From Methylovirgula sp. (GTDB taxonomy: Bacteria > Pseudomonadota > Alphaproteobacteria > Rhizobiales > Beijerinckiaceae), in NCBI GenBank assembly GCA_030044485.1, contig JASHVQ010000067.1:1-6106 (forward strand): a stretch of 6,106 nt of DNA. The letters are read 5' to 3'. Numbering within the stretch: position 1 is the first letter of the stretch; each line of letters starts with the position of its first letter. The translations under genes were made by a program, and so were the position numbers. Under the pieces are notes generated by a model. The model had not been told where the DNA came from. It ran no database searches and saw only the letters and a list, made by a program, of their open reading frames with translations. Shown here one piece after another: positions 1-6,030 of the stretch.

Positions 1-371
1 TCGCCGGTTGCGTCCTGCTCGCGCGTCAGACCCAGATAGCTGATCGAGATCACCCGCTGCTCGGGGCCAAGGCCGCGGTCGCGATCGGCGAACGTATAAA
101 GCTGTTCGACATAGCCGAGCGGGTGATGGGTCTGCCGCTCGACCCAAGCGCGCAGACCCGATTGGAGCGAACGATGCGTGAGTTCAAACGGGCCTGAGGG
201 CAGGGCGCGCGCCTCTTGCAATGTGAGCACGCGCGGCTCGCCGCCAGTGACTGCGACCAGAACGGCGATGAGATCGGCGGCGATCCCGGACGCCGCGCTC
301 GGAGAATCAGCGCTCGTGTCGCTGCCGGCCGCGGCGGGCGGGGAATGCAAGGCGCGTTCGGGCCTGCTCAT
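1..371 (-). CDS. NrtR-like NAD regulator with degenerate Nudix domain (partial, C-terminus outside window)
   Basis: An open frame of 123 codons starts at ATG 371-369 and runs off the left edge without a stop. An AGGA ribosome-binding site (complement of 381-384) lies 9 nt upstream. After a variable Ala/Ser/Pro-rich N-terminus (about residues 1-28) comes a Nudix-like fold: a hydrophobic strand (IAADLIAVLVAV, 30-41), a remnant Nudix box (G60 to H82), then GYVEQLYTFADRDR (86-99) and RVISISYLGL (106-115). The VEQLYTF...D-R...VISISYL pattern is typical of NrtR-type proteins, in which a Nudix-like domain senses ADP-ribose and a C-terminal winged helix binds DNA to control NAD biosynthesis. In the Nudix box G60 and R74 align, but most catalytic positions are replaced, so hydrolase activity is unlikely. 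The DNA-binding half is not in the window, so the regulator role rests on family resemblance. It is co-directional with yraN and rsmI and probably co-transcribed with them (114-bp gap). Confidence 0.72.
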   Translation of the reverse strand, partial: MSRPERALHSPPAAAGSDTSADSPSAASGIAADLIAVLVAVTGGEPRVLTLQEARALPSGPFELTHRSLQSGLRAWVERQTHHPLGYVEQLYTFADRDRGLGPEQRVISISYLGLTREQDATG

Positions 372-485
372 CGGTCAATGTCCTGTTCGTCCGCGCCGGC
401 GAAATCTATGCCGCCCAAAGGCCGCCGCCGGGATCCATATGCTTGGCCCGATCTTTGTGACGAGAACGCGCCGAACGAGAAGAAT

Positions 486-887
486 TTAGCCGATATCCAA
501 AGCCAGCGCAGCAATGGCATGGCGCGGCCAGCGCCAGGGCGCGAGATAGATCGCATCGCCGCGCAGCGTCAAGCGCGCCGCCCATGGGTTGGCGGCGAGC
601 CAAAAGGAAGCGGCGCGCGACATGCGGCGGCGCTTGCGGGCGTCGATTGCGATCATGGCCTCGACCAGCGTCGGGCGGCTCTTGACTTCGACGAATGCGA
701 TTGCGTCGAATTTGCGCGCGATGAGGTCGATCTCGCCGCCGTCAATGCAATAACGCCGCGCCAAGATGCGGTAGCCCTTGAGACGCAGAAAGAGGGCGGC
801 GGCGCCTTCGGCGCGCCGCCCTGAGGCGAGCGCGCGGCGTCTTTTGCCCTCAACGGGTCCGGGCTGCGAGTTCGACCGCACGGGCAT
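486..887 (-). CDS. yraN: YraN / UPF0102 family protein (PD-(D/E)XK nuclease fold)
   Basis: This 133-aa protein is close to the usual family size of about 120 aa. It carries the UPF0102 signatures in order: GRRAE (residues 23-27), GGEIDLIAR (50-58) and FVEVKSR (65-71). E27, D54 and the E67-x-K69 pair form the PD-(D/E)XK (Holliday-junction-resolvase-like) active-site pattern. Family members are predicted nucleases of uncertain cellular role and are often encoded next to rsmI, as here. The ATG at 887 lies inside the rsmI reading frame (38-bp overlap) and has no clear Shine-Dalgarno sequence. A GTG at 881-879 is the only other start candidate before the conserved GRRAE region. Translational coupling to rsmI termination is likely. 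The first 14 or so residues are out-of-frame rsmI sequence and need not be functional. The stop is TAA at 488-486. Confidence 0.9.
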   Translation of the reverse strand: MPVRSNSQPGPVEGKRRRALASGRRAEGAAALFLRLKGYRILARRYCIDGGEIDLIARKFDAIAFVEVKSRPTLVEAMIAIDARKRRRMSRAASFWLAANPWAARLTLRGDAIYLAPWRWPRHAIAALALDIG

Positions 888-1773
888 AGACTTTACGGCG
901 CGGCTGACCGGTCTCCGCCGACACGACGGCCGCGGCCTCTTTCACCGACAACGTTTGCAGCGCTTGGCCGATACGTCGGTCGAGTTCGGCGCTCTCGATC
1001 CGTGCCGCGCCTTCCGGCGGCGGACCGACCAGCAAGACAATTTCGCCCTTTGGGGGCTCGGCGGCGAAGACCGCCGCGGCAAGCTCCGGTAGGGTCCCGC
1101 GCCGCACGGTCTCGAAAACCTTGGTCAATTCGCGCGCCAGCGCCGCGTCGCGCGGCCCAAGCACGGCAGCGAGATCGGCCAAAGTCTCCGCCACGCGGCG
1201 GGAAGATTCGAAAAAGACCAAGGTTCCGGGAATGGCCGAAAGCGCCGCGATCCTTTGACGCCGGGCGGCGCTCTTCGGCGGAAGAAAGCCTTCGAAGAAA
1301 AACCGATCGGTCGGCAATCCGGCAACCACCAGTGCGGTCAGCACGGCGGAGGCTCCGGGCACCGAAGTCACAGCCAGGCCTTGCGCCAAGGCGTCACCGA
1401 CGAGTTTGTAGCCGGGGTCCGAGATCAATGGCGTGCCGGCATCGGAGACCAGCGCCAGCGCCGCGCCATTCGCCAGCCGGGCCAGCAAATGCGGGCGCAT
1501 GACCTCGGCATTATGTTCGTGATAGGCGACAAGCGGCGTTGCTATGCCATAATGAGCGAGCAAGGTTTTGGTGACGCGCGTATCCTCGGCGATAACCGCA
1601 TCGGCCGCGGCCAGGGTCGCGAGGGCGCGGAGAGAAATGTCGGCGAGGTTGCCTATGGGGGTTGCGACCACATGCAGGCCAGCCGAGAGGCGCTCGGCTT
1701 CGGCCCTAAGGCCAAAGGCGGTGAAGGTCGCCGGGGTCTGCGCCGAGCTCTCCGGCCTGTTGTTGGCGTTCAT
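850..1773 (-). CDS. rsmI: RsmI, 16S rRNA (cytidine(1402)-2'-O)-methyltransferase
   Basis: This 307-aa protein belongs to the tetrapyrrole-methylase-fold SAM-dependent enzymes that 2'-O-methylate C1402 in the 16S rRNA decoding centre. Visible motifs are [12 protein letters not shown] (36-47), the EDTR signature (63-66), [15 protein letters not shown] (107-121, substrate/SAM site), VPGASA (138-143), FEGFLP (160-165), [10 protein letters not shown] (213-222) and GEIVLLV (243-249). The remaining 50 or so residues form the small C-terminal RsmI domain, ending in a basic PRRKVYARA segment. The length is slightly above the usual 280-290 aa because of a non-conserved 30-residue N-terminal extension. 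The ATG at 1773 has no strong Shine-Dalgarno sequence, so a later start cannot be excluded. The gene heads the minus-strand cluster rsmI-yraN-NAD regulator and diverges from the lipoprotein gene. Confidence 0.95.
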   Translation of the reverse strand: MNANNRPESSAQTPATFTAFGLRAEAERLSAGLHVVATPIGNLADISLRALATLAAADAVIAEDTRVTKTLLAHYGIATPLVAYHEHNAEVMRPHLLARLANGAALALVSDAGTPLISDPGYKLVGDALAQGLAVTSVPGASAVLTALVVAGLPTDRFFFEGFLPPKSAARRQRIAALSAIPGTLVFFESSRRVAETLADLAAVLGPRDAALARELTKVFETVRRGTLPELAAAVFAAEPPKGEIVLLVGPPPEGAARIESAELDRRIGQALQTLSVKEAAAVVSAETGQPRRKVYARAVELAARTR

Positions 1774-1797
1774 AGGGATCTGCGGGATCTGCCGAGC

Positions 1798-1833
1798 GTT
1801 CTATATATCGTCCAGGCGTTTTATTTATAGAAC
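1798..1833. promoter_or_regulatory. 8-bp perfect inverted repeat in AT-rich divergent intergenic region (operator or promoter candidate)
   Basis: GTTCTATA (1798-1805) and its exact reverse complement TATAGAAC (1826-1833) are separated by 20 nt. The arm centres are 28 bp apart, roughly three helical turns. The site lies 25 bp upstream of the rsmI start codon, in the only clearly AT-rich stretch between the divergent genes. Each arm contains TATAGA, a -10-like hexamer, so the symmetry could reflect two divergent promoters or a dimer-binding operator. I found no convincing -35 element at 16-18 bp for either direction. The function is inferred. Confidence 0.35.
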
Positions 1834-2004
1834 AATCGCGAGTCGATCACAAGCTCGCCCGGGGGCGTTGCGTTCGTTTACTTTCGATTGCCGGAAAAGC
1901 GATATATGTCTGAGCCACTAGGCGGCGCGAACGCGCGAAAGGTCGCCCGGCGATCGAAAGCGGCCCCTTCTGTCGTTGCAACGCGGCTTGTCCTCGGACG
2001 CGCC

Positions 2005-2012
2005 GAGAGGAG
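2005..2012 (+). promoter_or_regulatory. Strong ribosome-binding site that selects a TTG start for the lipoprotein gene
   Basis: GAGAGGAG lies 7 nt before TTG 2020-2022. The alternative starts at ATG 1906 and TTG 1888 have only a weak GGAA-like element. This site is the main reason for choosing the downstream start. Confidence 0.5.
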
Positions 2013-2019
2013 TTTCGCC

Positions 2020-3291
2020 TTGGTCAAGGGCTCTGCCGAGCTTTTCCGCGATCCGAGGGGTTTTGGCCATTTATTGCTAGCGGCTGCCATGGCTCTGGCT
2101 CTCGCCTCGTGCGGATCCTCTGGGCAGAGCGCGGGCAGCGATTTCGTCGCCGCCGCGCCGGTCACTCCCGTTCAATCCGAGCCCCTGCCGGGACCGGGCG
2201 GCGCGCCGGGTCAGCAAACGCCGGCGACACCGCCCAGCGGCGATCAGATCGGCACTGGACCGATACATGTCGCGATGATCCTGCCCCTGACGCAAGGCTC
2301 GGCGCCAAGCGTCGTCGGCACGTCGCTGCGCAACGCCGCCGATCTCGCCGTCTCGGAGACGGGCGGCAACGACGTCACGATTTACCTGAAGGACGATCAG
2401 TCAAGCCCGGACGGCGCGCGGGCCGCGGCGCAGGCCGCCCTTGCCGAAGGCGACGAACTGATCTTGGGCCCGCTCTTTTCGCCGGACGTCCGCGCCGTGA
2501 GCGACATTGCCCAGCCTGCCGGAAAGTCCGTCGTCGCCTTCTCGACCGATACATCGACCGCCGAGCCCGGCGTTTATCTTCTTTCGTTCCTGATCGAGAA
2601 CTACGTCGACCGGATCGTCGATTACGCAGCTTCCCAAGGCAAGAAATCCTTCGCCGCGCTCATCCCCGACAACGACTACGGCCAAGTCGCCGAAGCCGAG
2701 TTCCAGCAATACGCGGCGCGCCGCGGTCTGCGGGTGATGGGCATGGAGGATTACCAGCCGCAAACGCTCAACGTCGCCGTGCAGAAGATCGCGGCGCTCG
2801 GCAATCAGATCGACACTCTGTTCATCCCCGAACAGGCCGATGCCATGCCGGCCATGGCGCAGGCGCTCACCGCGGCCGGTATCGATTCCCGCAGGGTGCA
2901 AATCCTCGGCACGGGCCTTTGGAACGATTCGCGCGTGCTGAGCCTGCCGGCGCTGCAAGGCGCCTGGTTCGCGGCTCCCGACAACAGCGGCTTTACGGCT
3001 TTTGCGGCGCGCTACCGGGCGCGCTTCAACTCCGACCCGACGCGCATCGCCACTCTCGGCTATGACGCGGCCTCGCTGGCCGTGGCCCTGGCGCGCCGGC
3101 CGGGCCCGGATCATTTCACACAAGACGTGCTGACAAGCCGCGCCGGCTTCAACGGCGTCGACGGCGTTTTCCGTTTCCTGCCCAACGGGCGCAACGAGCG
3201 CGCCCTGGCGATCTTGCAGATCAACAACGGCACGACGGCGCAGCTCAGTCCCGCGCCGCGCAATCTCGCCTCCAATTCTTCGGCGACTTAA
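2020..3291 (+). CDS. Lipoprotein with periplasmic-binding-protein domain (LpoA / penicillin-binding protein activator-like)
   Basis: From TTG 2020 this is a 423-aa precursor. It has a basic n-region, a hydrophobic stretch HLLLAAAMALALAS and a lipobox LASC with the lipid-bearing cysteine at residue 31 (codon 2110-2112). It is therefore probably a lipid-anchored periplasmic protein. A Pro/Gly/Ala-rich linker of about 55 residues leads to a Peripla_BP_6 type I solute-binding fold starting at IHVAMILPLTQG, with LILGPLFSPDV, VVAFSTDT, AALIPDNDYGQ and ATLGYDAASL as landmarks. This matches alphaproteobacterial proteins annotated as penicillin-binding protein activator, related to the C-terminal domain of LpoA; the N-terminal TPR domain of E. 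coli LpoA is absent. An amino-acid-binding role is an alternative, though no transporter genes are adjacent. An in-frame ATG at 1906 would give 461 aa but puts the lipobox cysteine at residue 69, and codons 1906-2019 are noticeably less G/C-biased at position 3. The gene converges on hemW with overlapping stops. Confidence 0.82.
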   Translation: MVKGSAELFRDPRGFGHLLLAAAMALALASCGSSGQSAGSDFVAAAPVTPVQSEPLPGPGGAPGQQTPATPPSGDQIGTGPIHVAMILPLTQGSAPSVVGTSLRNAADLAVSETGGNDVTIYLKDDQSSPDGARAAAQAALAEGDELILGPLFSPDVRAVSDIAQPAGKSVVAFSTDTSTAEPGVYLLSFLIENYVDRIVDYAASQGKKSFAALIPDNDYGQVAEAEFQQYAARRGLRVMGMEDYQPQTLNVAVQKIAALGNQIDTLFIPEQADAMPAMAQALTAAGIDSRRVQILGTGLWNDSRVLSLPALQGAWFAAPDNSGFTAFAARYRARFNSDPTRIATLGYDAASLAVALARRPGPDHFTQDVLTSRAGFNGVDGVFRFLPNGRNERALAILQINNGTTAQLSPAPRNLASNSSAT

Positions 3292-4457
3292 GCCGCGAGA
3301 TCGGCGACCACGGCGTCGAGCACCGGGAAACCATCGGCGCTGACCCTGAGCCGGCCGCTGGGGGTGACTTCGACCATGCCTTCGGAGACGAGCGAGGCGA
3401 TCCTGTCTGGATCGAGCCTTTTGCCCGCCACGGCTTCGAAACGCGCCGGCTCGATTCCTTCCGAAAGTCTCAGCCCCATCAGAAGGAATTCGTCGCCCTG
3501 TTCTTCGCTCGACAGGATTTCGTTCTCGACGAGCGCCTGTCCGTCCGTCTCGACCACCGTCAGCCACATTTCGGGATGGCGTTCGGTCGCCTGCGCGCGC
3601 CGCCCGTGCGGCGTCATGATGCGCCCGTGCGCGCCGGGACCCACCCCGACATATTCGCCGTAGCGCCAATAGATGAGATTGTGGCGGCTCTCCGCGCCGG
3701 GACACGCATGGTTCGAGACTTCGTAGGCCGGCAGGCCGGCGGCGTAGGTCAACTCCTGCGTCACGTCCCAGAAGGCGCGTCCCGTATCGGCGTCGGGCAT
3801 CGGCAGCTTGCCGGCCTTATAGAGTTTCTCGAAGATCGTGTCGGGCTCGATCGTCAGCTGATAGAGCGACAGATGATCGCGAACGCGCGCCAGCGCCGCC
3901 TTCAATTCGGCTTTCCATGCATTCAAGCCTTGCTGCGGGCGCGCATAGATGAGATCGAACGTATAGCGCTCGAAAACCGAGGAAGCGACATCGAGCGCGG
4001 CACGCGCTTCGGCGGCATTGTGCAAGCGGCCGAGCATTTTCAGATCGGTGTCGTTGAAGGACTGGACGCCGATCGAAACGCGATTGACGCCGGCGGCGCG
4101 ATAATCGCGAAAACGGCCCGCCTCGACACTCGACGGATTGGCCTCGAGAGTGACCTCGACCGCGGGAGCGTGCGGCCAGAGACGGGCGATTTCTTCCAGG
4201 ATTGCGGCAACGCTCGAAGCCCTCATCAGCGACGGCGTGCCGCCGCCGAAATAGACCGAGCGCACGACGCGATCCTTCGTAAGGCTGGCACGATGCCTGA
4301 GCTCGGCGGCGATCGCCGCGACGAACCGCTTCTCGTCGACCGCCTCGGAGCGCACATGGCTGTTGAAGTCGCAATAAGGACATTTCGCAAGGCAGAACGG
4401 CCAATGCACATAGATCCCAAAGCCGGGATCGGCATGGAGGGGGACGGGCTTGAGCAT
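3288..4457 (-). CDS. hemW: HemW, radical SAM heme chaperone (coproporphyrinogen III oxidase-like)
   Basis: This 389-aa protein is full length for the family. The radical-SAM cluster motif is FCLAKCPYCDF, with C22, C26 and C29 (CX3CX2C). The next position but one is F31, so the fourth cysteine of true HemN (CX3CX2CXC) is missing, which favours HemW. Further motifs are GGGTPS (71-76, SAM binding), EANPSS (105-110), GVNRVSIGVQSF (123-134), DLIYARPQQ (168-176), LSLYQLTIEP (196-205), HNLIYW (259-264, the HNxxYW motif linked to heme binding in HemW) and YVGVGPGAHGR (269-279). HemW proteins bind heme and are thought to deliver it to respiratory enzymes rather than oxidise coproporphyrinogen. The ATG at 4457 has a short-spaced AAGG (complement of 4462-4465). 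In many alphaproteobacteria rdgB lies directly upstream on the same strand; here that place holds the divergent fkbM gene. The TAA stop shares TTAA with the converging lipoprotein gene. Confidence 0.95.
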   Translation of the reverse strand: MLKPVPLHADPGFGIYVHWPFCLAKCPYCDFNSHVRSEAVDEKRFVAAIAAELRHRASLTKDRVVRSVYFGGGTPSLMRASSVAAILEEIARLWPHAPAVEVTLEANPSSVEAGRFRDYRAAGVNRVSIGVQSFNDTDLKMLGRLHNAAEARAALDVASSVFERYTFDLIYARPQQGLNAWKAELKAALARVRDHLSLYQLTIEPDTIFEKLYKAGKLPMPDADTGRAFWDVTQELTYAAGLPAYEVSNHACPGAESRHNLIYWRYGEYVGVGPGAHGRIMTPHGRRAQATERHPEMWLTVVETDGQALVENEILSSEEQGDEFLLMGLRLSEGIEPARFEAVAGKRLDPDRIASLVSEGMVEVTPSGRLRVSADGFPVLDAVVADLAA

Positions 4458-4539
4458 ACCGCCTTATGTCACGCCGCGCTGAGTCGGTCACCTGCGAGGG
4501 TACCCCTGCCCACATGATGTTGGCGGGCGGGCTCGGGTC

Positions 4540-4579
4540 GTCCGCCGAAGGCGCAACTGGACCTGGGGCGCCGCCGGAC
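4540..4579 (+). repeat. GC-rich stem-loop in the hemW/fkbM divergent leader
   Basis: GTCCG (4540-4544) and GGCGC (4550-4554) pair with GCGCC (4568-4572) and CGGAC (4575-4579). This gives two stacked 5-bp stems with an internal loop and a 13-nt apical loop. It lies 42 bp upstream of the preferred fkbM start. No T-run follows, so it is not a simple terminator. It could be a leader structure or chance in GC-rich DNA. I see no convincing promoter elsewhere in 4458-4621. Confidence 0.25.
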
Positions 4580-4609
4580 GTATTCGATACGGGGCATCTT
4601 TGGATGGCC

Positions 4610-4617
4610 GAGGAAGG
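4610..4617 (+). promoter_or_regulatory. Ribosome-binding site deciding the fkbM start
   Basis: GAGGAAGG ends 4 nt before ATG 4622, and its AGGA core is 7 nt away. It supports this start over the in-frame ATGs at 4466, 4514 and 4604. The first of these would sit on top of the hemW ribosome-binding site. Confidence 0.6.
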
Positions 4618-4621
4618 CTCG

Positions 4622-5338
4622 ATGGAACCTGTTCTTCCCGAGTTCGAGCTTGTTTACGAGAAGCTCAAAAGGCTGCGGGACTCGGGCTTTGCGCCGAGCG
4701 TGGTTCTGGACATTGGCGCTTCGAGCGGGGTTTGGTCCGGAACCTGTTCGAGGCTTTTCCCGGAAGCGGACTATTTTTTGGTGGAGCCGCAAACCTATCC
4801 TGAATACGCGCCCCTCGGCGATGCAAAGCATCATTGGATCCGCTCCGCAGTGGGGGCGAGGGAAGACATTATCGAATTGACCATTCCCGGGTCGGGAAGG
4901 CAGTCGAAGTTCAGCGCGCATGTGTTTCCGCCTCCGCAAGGTTCGACTCGCGCGCATACGCCCGCAATAAAAATTTCACTGCCGCAGACGACGATCGACC
5001 GCCTGCTCGAACTCGGCAAGATCCAGCCCCCGCAATTGGTCAAATTGGACGTCCAGGGCTACGAGCTGGAGGTGCTGCGCGGCGCCAGTCGGCTATGGGA
5101 CAGCGCGAAAGTTTTCTTTATCGAGACGAGCCTCTATCGCTATTGGGAGGGTGCGCCGGTCATTGCCGATGTCGTGAGTTTTTTCCGCGAGCACGGTTTC
5201 CATTTCTTCGATTTCGCGGCCGAACACCGTGTCGGCCCCGCCGTGCTGTCTCAGTTCGATGTCATCTTTGTGAGCGGGCGTTCCGAGACGAACCGGCTGA
5301 TGGACCCGGAGGGGCTCAAAAAGCCTTTCTGGGACTGA
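4622..5338 (+). CDS. FkbM family SAM-dependent methyltransferase
   Basis: This 238-aa protein has the Methyltransf_21 (FkbM) architecture. Motif I is VVLDIGASSGVWS (27-39), the SAM-ribose acidic residue is in YFLVEP (51-56), TTIDRLLEL is at 123-131, and LVKLDVQGYELEVLRGA (139-155) is the most recognisable FkbM signature. A VFFIETSLYRYWEG strand follows, and the C-terminus is FDVIFVSGR. Family members O-methylate sugars, polyketides or other small molecules, often in surface polysaccharide biosynthesis. The substrate cannot be read from this sequence, and no glycosyltransferase or polyketide gene is in view. No signal peptide or membrane segment is visible, so it is cytoplasmic. The frame is open upstream to ATG 4466, but that extension (MSRRAESVTCEG...) is not family-like, has no ribosome-binding site of its own, and starts 9 bp from the hemW start codon. 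The stop is TGA at 5336-5338. Confidence 0.85.
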   Translation: MEPVLPEFELVYEKLKRLRDSGFAPSVVLDIGASSGVWSGTCSRLFPEADYFLVEPQTYPEYAPLGDAKHHWIRSAVGAREDIIELTIPGSGRQSKFSAHVFPPPQGSTRAHTPAIKISLPQTTIDRLLELGKIQPPQLVKLDVQGYELEVLRGASRLWDSAKVFFIETSLYRYWEGAPVIADVVSFFREHGFHFFDFAAEHRVGPAVLSQFDVIFVSGRSETNRLMDPEGLKKPFWD

Positions 5339-5368
5339 GAGCCGATCAGCCCGAGCCAGTCGGTCGGC

Positions 5369-5394
5369 GGAACACCTTGGTCGGGGAGCGCGTT
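5369..5394 (+). promoter_or_regulatory. Candidate EcfG (general stress sigma factor) promoter
   Basis: GGAAC at 5369-5373 and CGTT at 5391-5394 are separated by exactly 17 nt. This matches the alphaproteobacterial EcfG/RpoE2/SigT consensus GGAAC-N16-17-CGTT. Transcription would begin near 5401, giving a leader of about 140 nt ahead of the small gene at 5545. A sigma-70-like -10 (TATAAG, 5395-5400) overlaps the downstream end but has no -35 at a proper distance. The match is seen directly; regulation by EcfG is inferred. Confidence 0.5.
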
Positions 5395-5438
5395 TATAAG
5401 CTACGCGCTGCCGGCCTGGGCGACGCGGAAGCGACGTA

Positions 5439-5455
5439 TGGGCGGCTCACGCCCA
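5439..5455 (+). repeat. Perfect 6-bp stem-loop in the leader of the DUF6582-like gene
   Basis: TGGGCG (5439-5444) and CGCCCA (5450-5455) flank a 5-nt loop (GCTCA). The hairpin would form in the leader transcribed from the candidate promoter at 5369. It has no T-run after it and lies about 80 nt before the ribosome-binding site. A regulatory role is possible but unproven. The rest of 5339-5544 shows no gene. Confidence 0.25.
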
Positions 5456-5544
5456 CACGCGCAATGGGACGCGCCAAAGGTCACGTTCAGGTGGCGCCGA
5501 GAGCGTCCCTGCGAAATGCGCCAATCGTCAACCTGGAGGCGAAC

Positions 5545-5904
5545 ATGCAAGCGACGTGGAAGCCCTATGAGAAGCACGGCACACTGACCGAGCGCAGCGA
5601 CCTGCCCGACAGCGTCTTCGCATTTCCCAAACAACGCAAGGAGCCGTTGACCGACGCGACCCATGTGCGAAATTCGATCGCCCGGTTCGACCAAATCATC
5701 GACGTTTCGGATGAAGATCGCGAACTGGCTTTTGCCAATATTCAAAAGGCCGCCAAGCACTATGGCATCGATATTACGGAAACCGATTGGACCCAGCTTG
5801 GAAGGACGCCCAGCACCGGACGCACGGCCGAGGACCGCAGAGACTCGGCACGCGAGGCCGCGGCGACCCGTAAGAGACATGAGAGTCAGCGGCACGGAGA
5901 ATGA
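5545..5904 (+). CDS. Small conserved protein, DUF6582-like
   Basis: This is a 119-aa protein with ATG at 5545, preceded by GGAGG (5535-5539) at 5-nt spacing. The frame is open far upstream, but that extension only reads through fkbM out of frame. Residues 4-87 form a conserved-looking core: TWKPYEKHGTLTERSDLPDSVFAFPKQRKEPLTD, then ATHVRNSIARFDQ, a helical segment, AFANIQKAAKHYGIDI and TDWTQLG. I recognise this as the type now grouped as DUF6582, also seen fused to phage or stress-related proteins; the name is from memory and the molecular function is unknown. Residues 91-119 are a hydrophilic, Arg/Glu-rich tail, probably disordered. There is no signal peptide, membrane segment or cysteine, so it is a soluble cytoplasmic protein. 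The candidate EcfG promoter upstream suggests induction under general stress. It lies between fkbM and tRNA-Leu and stands alone. Confidence 0.8.
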   Translation: MQATWKPYEKHGTLTERSDLPDSVFAFPKQRKEPLTDATHVRNSIARFDQIIDVSDEDRELAFANIQKAAKHYGIDITETDWTQLGRTPSTGRTAEDRRDSAREAAATRKRHESQRHGE

Positions 5905-5943
5905 TTGCGGGTAACGCAGAGTGATCGGCGATAATAGAGAGTT

Positions 5944-5991
5944 GCGACCCGCCGCGCCCTGTCTGCGAAGCTGGCGCTCCGGAGAGGTCGC
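5944..5991 (+). repeat. Nested inverted repeat downstream of the small gene (possible 3' structure)
   Basis: GCGACC (5944-5949) pairs with GGTCGC (5986-5991), and inside it GCGCC (5954-5958) pairs with GGCGC (5973-5977), around a 14-nt loop. It lies 40 bp past the stop codon and between convergent transcription units (the small gene and tRNA-Leu). No T-run follows on either strand, so it is not a canonical intrinsic terminator. A smaller hairpin, GGCA-TGCG-TGCC, follows at 5995-6006. Confidence 0.3.
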
Positions 5992-6030
5992 CTCGGCATG
6001 CGTGCCAATGCAAGGAAAAATCGACCGCTT

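Noticed and set aside
216..824. 202-aa plus-strand open frame opposite the NAD regulator and yraN
   Set aside because: It is the mirror image of yraN and the left-edge gene, both of which carry clear family motifs on the minus strand.
2401..3705. 434-aa minus-strand open frame opposite the lipoprotein and hemW genes
   Set aside because: It is antisense to the Peripla_BP_6 gene and runs into hemW in another frame. The product is Arg-rich and low in complexity with no recognisable motif, as expected for a shadow in GC-rich DNA.
3576..4517. 313-aa plus-strand open frame opposite hemW
   Set aside because: It is fully antisense to the well-supported hemW gene, with no family motif or ribosome-binding site.
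4466..4621. N-terminal extension of FkbM from ATG 4466
   Set aside because: It has no ribosome-binding site, its start overlaps the hemW translation signals, and its Gly/Pro/Ala-rich sequence is not FkbM-like. GAGGAAGG precedes ATG 4622.
4458..4621. Possible remnant of rdgB upstream of hemW on the minus strand
   Set aside because: I read the minus-strand frames just upstream of hemW. They give only short shadow peptides with no RdgB-like C-terminus.
4834..5544. Upstream extension of the small gene's reading frame, which would give a 356-aa protein
   Set aside because: The extra 237 residues are out-of-frame fkbM plus the intergenic region. The GGAGG site and conserved start TWKPYEKHG support ATG 5545.
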